From: Stenotrophomonas aracearum
GTDB taxonomy: Bacteria > Pseudomonadota > Gammaproteobacteria > Xanthomonadales > Xanthomonadaceae
Assembly (NCBI RefSeq): GCF_031834615.1
Contig: NZ_CP115543.1
Location: 3,731,001 to 3,795,000 of the forward strand
Length of the DNA: 64,000 bases
Reading direction: 5' to 3'
The translations under genes were made by a program, and so were the position numbers. The notes beneath the pieces are model-generated. The model saw nothing but the letters and a program-made list of their open reading frames with translations. It made no database searches and had not been told where the DNA came from. Numbering within the stretch: position 1 is the stretch's first letter; every line of letters begins with the position of its first letter. Positions 9,639 to 20,368 of the stretch are shown piece by piece.

Positions 9639-10772
9639 ATGTTTGAAAAGACACGTACGGTCGTCGCCGTCGCGATGCTGACCGTCGCTACCTATGCTAC
9701 CGCCGTTGAAGTGAATGGCGGGCACCCGGAAACCTATGTCGTCCAGAAGGGCGATACCTTGTGGGATATTTCCGCGCGCTTCCTTAAAAAGCCGTGGTTG
9801 TGGCCGGAAATCTGGCAGGCCAACCCGCAGGTCAAGAACCCGCACCTGATCTACCCGGGCGACGTGCTGAGCCTGGCCTACCTGGACCGCGTCGTGGCCC
9901 AGCCGGGCCCGCGCCAGGAAGCGCCGATCAACGCGATCCCGCTCAGCCAGGTCGAGCCCTTCCTGAAGCAGCTCAGCGTGGTCGATGAGATCGCCTCGCT
10001 GCCGGACGTGGTCGGCCTGGAAGACAACCGCCTTCGCGCCACTACGGGCCAGGTGGCCTACGTGCGCGGTTTGGACGGCGCCCAGGTGGGCCAGCGCTGG
10101 GCCGTGGTCCGCCCGACCGTGCGCTTCTCGCTGCCCAAGCCCACCGAGGACCTGACCGCCCATGGCAGGGTCACCCCCGGCAGCGGCAACCTGTGGGCGA
10201 ACTTCGTGGCTGAACCGAGCCAGCGCCGCGAGGTACTGGGCTACGAACTGGCCCAGCTCAACGTGGGCACCGTGACCAAGTTGCCGGACGGCCGCTCGGA
10301 CGTGACCACGCTGTCGCTGCAGGGCCGGGTCGACGGCCGTGAAGTCCGCGCCGGCGATCGGCTGGTACCGGTGGAAGCGACGCCATACGACCTGCAGTTC
10401 GTCCCGCACGCCCCCGCTGCCCAGACCGAAGGCCTGGACATGCGCGTGTTGGCGGTGACGGACATGTACCTGTCGGGCGGTCCGCGCGATGTCATCGCGA
10501 TCTCGGCCGGCAGCGCCAACGGCATCGACAACGGCACCGTGGTCTCGCTGTGGCGCCAGGGGCGGCATGTGGCCGACCGCAAGAAGTACCCGGGCTCCTC
10601 GCGGATGGACGATTCGCTCACCGACGGTGCCGGCCGGATTTCGCTGCCGGACGAGTACGCCGCCCATGCGATGGTGTTCCGCACCTTCGACAAGGTCAGC
10701 TACGCACTGGTGATGCAGGGCGTGAAGCCAGTGCTGGTCGGTTACTCGGCCAAGCATCCCGACGCGCAGTAG
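9639..10772 (+). CDS. LysM peptidoglycan-binding domain protein
   Basis: This is a 377-residue protein. It has an N-terminal signal-like segment (VVAVAMLTVATYATAVEV) and a LysM domain at about residues 30-80: YVVQKGDTLWDISARFLKKP, then WPEIWQANPQVKNPHLIYPGD. The rest is a family-specific region of unknown fold. LysM binds N-acetylglucosamine-containing glycans, so the protein probably acts at the cell wall. The ATG at 9639 was chosen because it gives a signal peptide; an in-frame GTG/TTG region upstream adds residues without one. Orthologous LysM proteins typically lie next to dprA in related bacteria, as here. Confidence 0.85.
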   Translation: MFEKTRTVVAVAMLTVATYATAVEVNGGHPETYVVQKGDTLWDISARFLKKPWLWPEIWQANPQVKNPHLIYPGDVLSLAYLDRVVAQPGPRQEAPINAIPLSQVEPFLKQLSVVDEIASLPDVVGLEDNRLRATTGQVAYVRGLDGAQVGQRWAVVRPTVRFSLPKPTEDLTAHGRVTPGSGNLWANFVAEPSQRREVLGYELAQLNVGTVTKLPDGRSDVTTLSLQGRVDGREVRAGDRLVPVEATPYDLQFVPHAPAAQTEGLDMRVLAVTDMYLSGGPRDVIAISAGSANGIDNGTVVSLWRQGRHVADRKKYPGSSRMDDSLTDGAGRISLPDEYAAHAMVFRTFDKVSYALVMQGVKPVLVGYSAKHPDAQ

Positions 10773-10813
10773 GCACCGACCGCTGGTCGGGGCACATTCT
10801 GACGCACCAACGC

Positions 10814-10835
10814 GACGGCGCCCGAGGGCGCCGTC
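10814..10835 (+). terminator. Strong hairpin after the LysM gene
   Basis: GACGGCGCC and GGCGCCGTC form a perfect 9-bp stem around CGAG, 41 bp after the stop codon. No T-run follows, only GTCGTCTGCGG, so intrinsic termination is uncertain. It may protect the transcript end or pause polymerase before dprA. Confidence 0.45.
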
Positions 10836-10860
10836 GTCGTCTGCGGGCTAGCCTGACCCG

Positions 10861-12000
10861 ATGCCCCAGACGCCCCCCTGTTCCACCGAGGCGCTGCTGC
10901 GCCTGGTCCTGGCCGGCGGCGCCATCGCTCCGCGCCGCACCCTCCTCACGCGCTTCGAAACACCCGCCGACGCCCTACGCGGCGGCCCGGCGGCATGGCG
11001 CGCCGCCGGATGCAGCGCCGAACAGCGGGCCCGGCTGGCCCTGCCCGAGCGCGAGGCGCTTGCCCGTGGGCTACGCTGGCTGGAACAGCCCGGCCGACAC
11101 CTGCTGCCGGCCGGCGATCCCGACTATCCGCCCCTGCTCGGCGAACGGGACACCGCGCCGCTCGCTCTTTTCATCCATGGCGACCCGGCGGCGCTGTGGC
11201 ATCCAGGCGTGGCCGTGGTGGGCAGCCGTACCCCATCCCCCACCGGCGGGGAGTTGGCGGCGGAATTTGCCACCGCGCTGGCCCGCAGCGGCCTGGCGGT
11301 GGTCAGCGGGCTGGCGGCCGGGGTCGATGCGCGCGCCCACCGGGGCGCATTGGAGGTCCCCGACGGGCGCACCGTCGCCGTGGTGGCCACCGGCCTGGAC
11401 CTGGCCTTCCCGCCGCGCAATACCGCCCTGCAGGCCTGCATTGCCGAGCGCGGCGCGGTGGTCAGCGAGTACCCGCCGGGGACGGCAGCGCGTCCCGGGC
11501 AGTTTCCCGCCCGCAACCGGATCGTGGCCGGGCTGTCGCTGGGCACGCTGGTCATCGAAGCCGCGCTGCGCTCCGGGGCGCTGATCACCGCGCGCCTGGC
11601 CGCAGAAGCCGGCCGCGAGGTGTTTGCCCTGCCCGGTTCGGTGCGCAACCCCCGGGCCCGGGGCTGCCACCGGCTGATCCGCGACGGCGCCCAGCTGGTC
11701 GAAACGCCGGCCGAGGTGGTGGCCGGCCTCACCGGGGCGGCGGCGCAACTGGGCCAGGCCTTGCGTTCCCGCCTGGCAGCCCCCACTGAACAGGCACGGC
11801 CCACGGTGCCCACCCCCTCCCCCGCTCTTCCTCCCGACTACCAGCGCTTGTGGAAAGTCCTGGATGAAAACCCAACGGGTATGGATTCATTGATCCAGCG
11901 CAGCGGATTGACGGCGACGCAGCTGTCGGCCATGCTGCTGATCATGGAACTGGATGGAAAGGTGGTTGCCACCCATGGCCGCTACTGTAGAAAACCCTAG
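10861..12000 (+). CDS. dprA: DNA-processing protein DprA (Smf)
   Basis: The 379-residue protein protects incoming single-stranded DNA and loads RecA during natural transformation. The Rossmann-like DprA core contains VVGSRTPSPTGGELAAEF, SGLAAGVDARAHRGAL and FPARNRIVAGLS. It ends with the C-terminal winged-helix domain (about residues 320-379, GMDSLIQRSGLTATQLSAML). The N-terminal segment is a SAM-like helical region. The length is normal. It precedes smg by 42 bp, the standard proteobacterial dprA-smg order. Confidence 0.95.
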   Translation: MPQTPPCSTEALLRLVLAGGAIAPRRTLLTRFETPADALRGGPAAWRAAGCSAEQRARLALPEREALARGLRWLEQPGRHLLPAGDPDYPPLLGERDTAPLALFIHGDPAALWHPGVAVVGSRTPSPTGGELAAEFATALARSGLAVVSGLAAGVDARAHRGALEVPDGRTVAVVATGLDLAFPPRNTALQACIAERGAVVSEYPPGTAARPGQFPARNRIVAGLSLGTLVIEAALRSGALITARLAAEAGREVFALPGSVRNPRARGCHRLIRDGAQLVETPAEVVAGLTGAAAQLGQALRSRLAAPTEQARPTVPTPSPALPPDYQRLWKVLDENPTGMDSLIQRSGLTATQLSAMLLIMELDGKVVATHGRYCRKP

Positions 12001-12042
12001 TTTCTTCACCTCCACAGCGTCGTTGACGCAGGCCGAGGGGCA

Positions 12043-12516
12043 ATGAAAGAGAGCATTCTGGACGTCCTGCTGTACCTGTTTGAACACTACTTCAGCGAAG
12101 ACGCGGACATCGTCCGCGACCGCGATACCCTCCAGAACAGCCTGATACAGGCCGGCTTCAGCCCCACCGAGATCAACAAGGCCTTCGACTGGCTCGACGC
12201 CCTCGCCGAGCAGCGCCCCGCCGTGAGCGTGGCCCGGGTCGACGGTCCGGTCCGCATTTTCCATGGCCCGGAGCTGGACAAGCTCGACGTGGAAGGCCGC
12301 GGGTTCCTGATGTTCCTGGAACAGCACGGCATCCTGGACGCCAACCAGCGCGAGCTGGTGCTCGACCGCGCCATGGCCCTGGACCAGGACGACCTGGACC
12401 TGGACGACCTGAAATGGGTGGTGCTGATGGTGCTGTTCAACCAGCCCGGCGCCGAAGCCGCCTACGCCTGGATGGAAACCCAGATGTTCGTGGACGAGCC
12501 GGAACCCCTTCACTGA
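12043..12516 (+). CDS. smg: Smg family protein (DUF494)
   Basis: This is a 157-residue acidic protein. It begins [20 protein letters not shown], the hallmark of the DUF494/Smg family, which always lies near dprA/smf and topA. It ends with a conserved block [20 protein letters not shown]. It is cytoplasmic by composition. The biochemical function is not known. The family assignment is firm because both ends and the neighbours match. Confidence 0.92.
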   Translation: MKESILDVLLYLFEHYFSEDADIVRDRDTLQNSLIQAGFSPTEINKAFDWLDALAEQRPAVSVARVDGPVRIFHGPELDKLDVEGRGFLMFLEQHGILDANQRELVLDRAMALDQDDLDLDDLKWVVLMVLFNQPGAEAAYAWMETQMFVDEPEPLH

Positions 12517-12555
12517 CCGTACACTGGGTGCTTCGCGCATTCAGGGGAATGGAAA

Positions 12556-13332
12556 GTGAGCCAGTGGTTCTATGCAGAAGGGAATCGTCAGCAGCGTGGT
12601 CCGCTGACATCTGAAGAGTTGGTTGAGAAGTACACGTCCGGCGAAGTCGCGCTGGACTCCCTCGTCTGGCGTGACGGGCTGCCACAGTGGCAGCCCCTGC
12701 GCAGCGTGGCCGACGAGCTGGGCCTGGTGATCGCACCGCCGCCCATGGCCGGACCGGACCTGGGTGGACCTCAGCTGGAGCCGGTCGTGCCCAGCCCGCC
12801 GCGCATTCCCGGATTCGATTCGCCCCCCCCTTCGTCTTCGCCGCACGCCGCCGTGCCGGGCCCGGCGCCGTCCTACGTGCGTGCCGCACCGCCGCCGAAG
12901 AAGACCTCCGGCTGCCTGGTCATCGGCCTGGTGGTGGGCGTCGGGTTCCTGGTGGTGATGGGCATCCTCGCCGCCATCGCGATTCCCGCCTATAACGACT
13001 ATCTGCACCGCGCCCGGGTGGCCAATGCGGTCGGCATCGTGTCGCAGTTGAAGTACCAGGTGAACGAGTTCGCCCTGAACACCGAGCGCTGCCCGGTCAA
13101 CGACGACGACGGCTTCAAGAGCCCGAGCTCGTATGCCGGCGATTACGTCGGCGCGGTGCGGATCGGCCGCTTCGGCGAAGGCAAGTGCGGCATCGAGATG
13201 GAGTTCTCGGTGCCCGGCAAGCGTGCGCTGGATGGCAAGATGCTGTGGTTCGAGTACGACATGCAGAGCCAGGAGTGGACCTGCAGCAGCGATCTCGACG
13301 CCAAGTACGTGCCGGTGCAGTGCCGCGGCTGA
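12556..13332 (+). CDS. GYF-domain protein with a type IV pilin-like segment
   Basis: The 258-residue protein starts at GTG (12556). Residues 1-60 form a GYF_2/DUF4339 domain (SQWFYAEGNRQQRGPLTSEE, then LVWRDGLPQWQPL). A Pro-rich linker of about 55 residues follows. Next is a hydrophobic helix continuing into GILAAIAIPAYNDYLHRARV, which reads like the N-terminal helix of a type IV pilin. The C-terminal 90 residues contain four cysteines in a pilin-like arrangement. There is no N-terminal prepilin leader, so the helix is probably a membrane anchor with the C-terminal domain outside. It is paired with another GYF protein 46 bp downstream. Confidence 0.8.
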   Translation: MSQWFYAEGNRQQRGPLTSEELVEKYTSGEVALDSLVWRDGLPQWQPLRSVADELGLVIAPPPMAGPDLGGPQLEPVVPSPPRIPGFDSPPPSSSPHAAVPGPAPSYVRAAPPPKKTSGCLVIGLVVGVGFLVVMGILAAIAIPAYNDYLHRARVANAVGIVSQLKYQVNEFALNTERCPVNDDDGFKSPSSYAGDYVGAVRIGRFGEGKCGIEMEFSVPGKRALDGKMLWFEYDMQSQEWTCSSDLDAKYVPVQCRG

Positions 13333-13378
13333 GCCGCGACTTCATGATTACGGATGAATCCAGAAGGGGAAGTACGCA

Positions 13379-14287
13379 ATGACTGAGTGGTATTACGCCG
13401 ATGGCCAGGAGCGCCAGGGCCCGTTGATGGCCGAAGACCTCCGCCAACGCTTCCAGCGCGGGGAGATCAGCCTCACCACGCTGGTCTGGCGCGAAGGCTA
13501 TGGCGCGTGGAAGCCGGTGTCCGAAGCGGTGGAGGAACTGCAGCTGCAGAACCTGACCAGCGCGACCGAGAACCTGGGCAGCGGTTTCGACCTGCGCGGG
13601 GACTACACCGCCATCGACAACGGCACCGCCCCGCTCCCGGGCACCGGGGGCGGCACCTACTCGCCGTACTCCGCGCCCGGCGCCACCGGCAGCTACGGCG
13701 CGACCGTGGTCAGCGGCGGCGAGGTGGTCTATGCCGGCTTCTGGAAGCGCTATGCCGCCTACTTCCTGGACTCGATCGTGGTCGGCATCATCAACATCCC
13801 GGTCAGCCTCATTTTCAACCTGATCGGCGCGGCCAGCGGCAACGAAACCCTGGCCGTGGCGCTGAGCCTGGTGGCGATGCTGGGCGGCTTCGTGATCGGC
13901 ATCGGCTACTACGCCGGCTTCCACGCCTCGCGCGGCGGCGCCACCCTGGGCAAGATGGCCGTGGGGATCAAGGTGGTGCGCAGCGACGGTGAGCGGATCA
14001 CCTTCATGCGCGGCGTGGGGCGCTATTTCGGCTTCATCCTGAGCAGCCTGACCCTGTTCATCGGCTTCATCATGGCCGCCTTCACCGAGCGCAAGCAGGC
14101 CCTGCACGACATGCTGTGCGACACCCTGGTGGTGGACAAGTGGGCGTTCACCGAAAACGCCGAGTTCCAGGAGCGCGGCCTGGGCACCGTGACCATCGTG
14201 ATCCTGGTCATCAGCGGCATCCTGACCGTGATCAGCATCGGACTGGTGATCGCCATGTTCGGGGTCATCGCCTCGTCCATGTCCTGA
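13379..14287 (+). CDS. GYF-domain and RDD-family membrane protein
   Basis: The 302-residue protein has an N-terminal GYF_2 domain (TEWYYADGQERQGPLMAEDL, then LVWREGYGAWKPV). It is closely similar in layout to that of the previous gene. After a Gly-rich linker it has an RDD domain (about residues 118-300): YAGFWKRYAAYFLDSIVVG, GATLGKMAVGIKVV and ERKQALHDMLCDTLVV. Four or five membrane helices are visible. The function of the family is unknown. The shared GYF module suggests that both proteins bind the same kind of proline-rich partner on the cytoplasmic side. Confidence 0.87.
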   Translation: MTEWYYADGQERQGPLMAEDLRQRFQRGEISLTTLVWREGYGAWKPVSEAVEELQLQNLTSATENLGSGFDLRGDYTAIDNGTAPLPGTGGGTYSPYSAPGATGSYGATVVSGGEVVYAGFWKRYAAYFLDSIVVGIINIPVSLIFNLIGAASGNETLAVALSLVAMLGGFVIGIGYYAGFHASRGGATLGKMAVGIKVVRSDGERITFMRGVGRYFGFILSSLTLFIGFIMAAFTERKQALHDMLCDTLVVDKWAFTENAEFQERGLGTVTIVILVISGILTVISIGLVIAMFGVIASSMS

Positions 14288-14298
14288 CCCTCCTCACA

Positions 14299-14326
14299 CC
14301 GGGCCGCTTGACACGGGCGGCCCCGG
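14299..14326 (+). terminator. Imperfect hairpin after the RDD gene
   Basis: CCGGGCCGC pairs with GCGGCCCCGG (one bulge), 12 bp after the stop codon, followed by CGTGATTCCTCT. It is a weak intrinsic terminator candidate for the GYF gene pair. Confidence 0.4.
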
Positions 14327-14352
14327 CGTGATTCCTCTAGCACGCGCAGAAC

Positions 14353-14383
14353 CTGAACGCCCGGCGCACAACCGGGCGTTCAG
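14353..14383. repeat. Perfect 12-bp inverted repeat before topA
   Basis: CTGAACGCCCGG (14353-14364) and CCGGGCGTTCAG (14372-14383) are separated by 7 bp. No T-run follows on either strand. It could be a second terminator hairpin for the upstream genes or an operator in the topA promoter region, about 90 bp before the topA start. Confidence 0.5.
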
Positions 14384-14475
14384 CGTATGGAATTCGACGG
14401 CTGCCCTTCACTAATGCGGCCTTTTGCTCCACCCTAGCGCCCTCCCCCGGGCCGCTGCCCACAGAAATCAACGAC

Positions 14476-16974
<2,499 letters not shown>

Positions 16975-16986
16975 CCGGTTGCGCCC

Positions 16987-17547
16987 ATGAACGAGCTCAC
17001 CGTCGATTCGGCTGTTCCCACCCTGCACGCTGGCGGGGTGGTCGCCTACCCCACTGAAGCCGTATGGGGGCTGGGCTGCGATCCGGCCAATGAAGCTGCG
17101 GTGTTGAAGCTGCTGCGGCTCAAGCAGCGCCCGGTCGAAAAGGGCATGATCCTGGTCGCCGCCGACCTGGCCCAGCTGGACGGCTGGGTTTCGGTCAATC
17201 AACTGCCGGCTGACCGCCGGGATGAGGTGCTGGCCAGCTGGCCCGGCGCGCACACCTGGATCCTGCCGGCGGGCCCGCGTGCACCGCGCTGGGTCACCGG
17301 CGAACACTCCGGCATTGCGGTGCGGATCAGCGCACATCCCCTGGTGGGCGCGCTGTGCCGTGCCTGGGGCGGACCGCTGGTCTCGACCAGCGCCAACCTG
17401 GCCGGCCAGCCGCCGGCACGCACCCGCGCCGCTCTGGATCCCGCGCTGCTGGCCCTGCTGGACGGCCTGGTCGACGGCGCCACCGGCGGCCTGGCCCAGC
17501 CCACCCCGATCCGCGACGCCCTCACCGGGCAGGTGCTGCGCACCTGA
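16987..17547 (+). CDS. tsaC: L-threonylcarbamoyladenylate synthase TsaC
   Basis: The 186-residue protein makes threonylcarbamoyl-AMP for the t6A modification of ANN-decoding tRNAs. The YrdC/Sua5 fold is shown by GGVVAYPTEAVWGLGCDP, LKLLRLKQRPVEKGMILVAA and the C-terminal GGPLVSTSANLAGQPPARTR. The short length matches the TsaC type (no Sua5 domain). It follows topA by 12 bp, so it is probably in the same transcript. This topA-tsaC neighbourhood is common in gammaproteobacteria. Confidence 0.93.
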   Translation: MNELTVDSAVPTLHAGGVVAYPTEAVWGLGCDPANEAAVLKLLRLKQRPVEKGMILVAADLAQLDGWVSVNQLPADRRDEVLASWPGAHTWILPAGPRAPRWVTGEHSGIAVRISAHPLVGALCRAWGGPLVSTSANLAGQPPARTRAALDPALLALLDGLVDGATGGLAQPTPIRDALTGQVLRT

Positions 17548-17595
17548 GCCGCGGCGTTGTTTACGCGTGCACAGGCAAGGCCGCACACTGCGGCC

Positions 17596-18417
17596 ATGCG
17601 CCCGTCCCCTGCCCTCTGGTTGTTGCTCCTGCTGCCCGGTGTCGCCGCTCCGCTGGCGGCCCAGGACAGCAGCGTGCGGGTGTACCGCTGCGTGGGCAGC
17701 AATGGCGCGGTGTCGCTGCAGGACGCGCCGTGCCGTGACGGCCGCCAGGAAGTGCGCGAAATGCAGCGCCCCCGCGACCCGGCCCCCCGGGTCGTGCGCA
17801 GCGACAGCACACCGTCCACGCCACCGCCTGCCGCGCCCGAACGCGAAGTGCGCTACGTCCACGTACAGCCGCCGCAGCCGATGTACGAATGCATCCGCGA
17901 CGATGGCAGCCGTTACTCCAGCGAGACCAGCGAGGGGAATCCGCGCTGGGTGCCGGTGTGGACCAGCGCCTGGTTGCCGGGACGCGGTCCAGGCGGCATT
18001 CGTCCGGGACCGGGACCTCGCCCGGGTCCCGACCCGCGCCCGGATCCCCGTCCGCTTCCGCTTCCGCCTATCGCACCAATGGGCAGCGGTTCGATCACCT
18101 CCAGCGGTGGTTCGCTGACCGTGCAGGGCGGTGGCTCGCGCGGCGGGGGCAGTTTCACCGTGGGCAGCGGGAGCACCCAGTGGCACACCGAAGGTTCGGC
18201 CTACCCCGGCACCTACCATGACGTGGTGGTGCCGGCCGGCAATGTGCTGGTGCGCGACCAGTGCCATCCCCTGCCGGCCAGCGAAGTGTGTTCGATCCTC
18301 AGCGACCGCCGCTGGGAGCTGGTGCGCCGTTACAACAGCGCGCTGCAGGGCGAACGCGACGCGATCAGCCGTGAACAGCGCGGCGTGGATGCGCGGCTGG
18401 ACCGCGACTGCCGATAG
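17596..18417 (+). CDS. DUF4124-containing exported protein
   Basis: The 273-residue protein begins with a signal peptide (PALWLLLLLPGVAAPLAAQ). The mature part opens with VYRCVGSNGAVSLQDAPCRD, a DUF4124-type motif with two cysteines. A low-complexity Pro/Arg/Gly-rich region lies in the middle (about residues 140-210). The C-terminal part has four more cysteines. It is presumably periplasmic. No function is known for the family. The ATG at 17596 was chosen to give the signal peptide. The next gene encodes a related protein, so this is a tandem pair of paralogues. Confidence 0.75.
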   Translation: MRPSPALWLLLLLPGVAAPLAAQDSSVRVYRCVGSNGAVSLQDAPCRDGRQEVREMQRPRDPAPRVVRSDSTPSTPPPAAPEREVRYVHVQPPQPMYECIRDDGSRYSSETSEGNPRWVPVWTSAWLPGRGPGGIRPGPGPRPGPDPRPDPRPLPLPPIAPMGSGSITSSGGSLTVQGGGSRGGGSFTVGSGSTQWHTEGSAYPGTYHDVVVPAGNVLVRDQCHPLPASEVCSILSDRRWELVRRYNSALQGERDAISREQRGVDARLDRDCR

Positions 18418-18450
18418 GGCGGCGGGCCAGGTGCGTTGTATCCTGCGCGG

Positions 18451-19194
18451 ATGAAACCCTGGTGGCTCCTGTTGCTGTGCGTGGCCTCGTCGGCAATGGC
18501 CGACGACGCGATCGTGTTCCGCTGTACCGACGCCGATGGCAACAGCACCGTGCAGGGCACGCCGTGCCCGGCCGGCAGCCACCAGGTCATCCAGCGCATG
18601 AACGCGGCGCCGTCGCGCGCCGAGGTGTCGGTGTCCAGCAGCATTACGCCGCCCGCAGCGGCGCCACCACCGGTGGCACCCGCGGCCAGCGCGCCAGCGG
18701 CGGCGGGCGACGCGCCCGCTGCGGTGCCCGCCTTTGTGCCCGGCAAGGCCCGGCCGGTCGAGCGCATCATTTCAGAGGCCTACGAAGTGCCCACCGGGAC
18801 CGCGATCCTCGACACGGCCAACCTGCCCAAGCCCGGAGACGATGCAACCGCAGCGGACACCGACAAGCCGCCGCTGCCGGAGATCTACCAGTGCCAGGCA
18901 CAGGACGGTGGCCGCTACCTGCATGAGCGCGAGCCCGCGCCGCCGCACTGCCAGCTGCTGTCGGTCACCGCCCTGGGCGGGGCGACGCCACTCAATGCCG
19001 CCAGCTGCGAGGTGATCCGCGACGCGTGCGAGCCGATACCCGAAGACCAGCGCTGCAACGCGTGGCAGCAGCGCTTCCGCGATGCACGCGGGCGCGAGCG
19101 GTTCGCTTCGCCGGACAATGCGGCCGCCGCTGCGGCAGAGCGCGCCCGCCTCCAGGCAGTGCTGGCCGAGTCGAGCTGCGCGGTCCCCGGTTGA
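18451..19194 (+). CDS. DUF4124-containing exported protein (paralogue of the preceding gene)
   Basis: The 247-residue protein has a signal peptide (MKPWWLLLLCVASSAMA) directly followed by DDAIVFRCTDADGNSTVQGT with PCPAGSHQVIQRM, a DUF4124 motif like that of its upstream neighbour. A Pro/Ala-rich middle follows. A C-terminal region has several cysteines (YQCQAQDGGRYLHERE, then CEVIRDACEPIPEDQRCNAW). It is probably periplasmic, and its role is unknown. The shared layout with the gene 33 bp upstream points to a tandem duplication that has since diverged. Confidence 0.75.
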   Translation: MKPWWLLLLCVASSAMADDAIVFRCTDADGNSTVQGTPCPAGSHQVIQRMNAAPSRAEVSVSSSITPPAAAPPPVAPAASAPAAAGDAPAAVPAFVPGKARPVERIISEAYEVPTGTAILDTANLPKPGDDATAADTDKPPLPEIYQCQAQDGGRYLHEREPAPPHCQLLSVTALGGATPLNAASCEVIRDACEPIPEDQRCNAWQQRFRDARGRERFASPDNAAAAAAERARLQAVLAESSCAVPG

Positions 19195-19196
19195 CG

Positions 19197-19973
19197 TTAA
19201 AACCCGTAGCGCAGGAACCCGCCGTCCACCGCGATGCATTCGCCGGTGACGTAGCTGGCCGCAGGCAGGCACAGGAAGCCCACCGCAGCGGCCACTTCTT
19301 CGGGCTCGCCGATGCGGCGCATCGGGGTACGGTCGATGACCTGCTCGTAATAGTCCGGGTCCGACAGCGGCCCGGAGGTGCGGCGGGTGCGGATGTACCA
19401 GGGCGCCACCGCATTGACCCGGATGCCGTCTTCAGCCCACTCCACCGCCAGGTTGCGCGTCATCTGGTGCATGGCGGCCTTGGTCATGCCATACACCGCG
19501 CCGCTGCGCACGTGGGTGAGGCCCGACACGCTGCCCACGTTGACGATCGCCGAGGCCGCATGGCGCGCCAGCAAGGGGTGCGCGTAGCGCGACAGCTCGA
19601 AGGCCGAGAACAGGTTGGTTTCGAAGATGCCGCGCCATTCGTCTTCGGTGTATTCGGTGGCCGCCTTGGTGACGTTGCCGCCGGCATTGTTGATCAGCAG
19701 GTGCAGGCCGTCGCTGTGGTCTTCCACCCAGTCGAGGATCTCGCGGCGGTCCTCGTCGTCGGAGACATCGGCGGCAAGCCCGTGGATCTCACGGTCCGGG
19801 TACGCGTCGGCCAGCTCGTCGCGGGCCATTTCCAGCGCATCGGCGTCGCGCCCGACGATCAGCAGGTCGGCACCGAATCCCAGCAGTTCGTGTGCGATCG
19901 CCAGGCCGATGCCGGCACTGGCACCGGTGATCAATGCGGTCTGTCCATCCAGTCGCCAACGATGCGCGCTCAC
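19197..19973 (-). CDS. SDR family oxidoreductase (tropinone reductase-like)
   Basis: The 258-residue Rossmann enzyme has TALITGASAGIGLAIAHEL for NAD(P) binding and LLINNAGGNVTKAA. The Ser-Tyr-Lys catalytic set is in IVNVGSVSGLTHVRSGAVYG and MTKAAMHQM. It ends YVTGECIAVDGGFL, usual for classical SDRs. The substrate is unknown; the closest recognisable class is tropinone-reductase-like. The GTG start at 19973 is chosen because AGGAG lies 7 bp upstream and the length then fits the family. A longer upstream reading has no domain content. It converges on the DUF4124 gene with a 2-bp gap. Confidence 0.88.
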   Translation of the reverse strand: MSAHRWRLDGQTALITGASAGIGLAIAHELLGFGADLLIVGRDADALEMARDELADAYPDREIHGLAADVSDDEDRREILDWVEDHSDGLHLLINNAGGNVTKAATEYTEDEWRGIFETNLFSAFELSRYAHPLLARHAASAIVNVGSVSGLTHVRSGAVYGMTKAAMHQMTRNLAVEWAEDGIRVNAVAPWYIRTRRTSGPLSDPDYYEQVIDRTPMRRIGEPEEVAAAVGFLCLPAASYVTGECIAVDGGFLRYGF

Positions 19974-20113
19974 CTGCTTCTCCTGCGTTGGGGGCCTGCC
20001 CCGTAAGTCGTGCGGGCAGGATAGCCCGCATGCGGGTGCAGCGCATCCCGTCACACACGGGCTGGCAAAGCGGTGCGACACTACGATTTCCTGGGCTCGC
20101 CCGCGAGGTTGCC

Positions 20114-20329
20114 ATGTTGATCCGTATCACCCTGCCGCTGCTCGGCCTGCTGGTAGTGAGCGGCTGCAACCGTCCGGTGCCGCCGGATCCCGACAAGCGC
20201 CCCGAACCGCAGGCCACCGCCCTGCGCGACGCCGTGCAGGGACCGCTGGAGAAGGCCAAGGCGGCCCGCGAAACGCTGGAAAAGGCGCCGGATACACGCG
20301 CCGCGGATGACTCCGCCATCGAACCCTAA
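20114..20329 (+). CDS. Small putative lipoprotein
   Basis: The 71-residue protein starts MLIRITLPLLGLLVVSGCN, a short lipoprotein signal with a good lipobox (VSGC, Cys at residue 18). The mature part is about 53 residues, charged and likely helical (KAKAARETLEKAPDTRAADD). I recognise no family beyond the lipoprotein signal. The start was chosen because it gives the lipobox; upstream in-frame starts would add unlikely residues. A strong bidirectional terminator follows at once. Confidence 0.7.
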   Translation: MLIRITLPLLGLLVVSGCNRPVPPDPDKRPEPQATALRDAVQGPLEKAKAARETLEKAPDTRAADDSAIEP

Positions 20330-20331
20330 AT

Positions 20332-20361
20332 AAAAAAAACCCGGCTTTCGCCGGGTTTTTT
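20332..20361. terminator. Bidirectional Rho-independent terminator
   Basis: An A8 run, CCCGGC, loop TTTC, GCCGGG and a T-run form an ideal terminator that works in both directions. It serves the small lipoprotein gene on the plus strand and sppA on the minus strand, which converge here. Confidence 0.92.
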
Positions 20362-20368
20362 CGATGTA

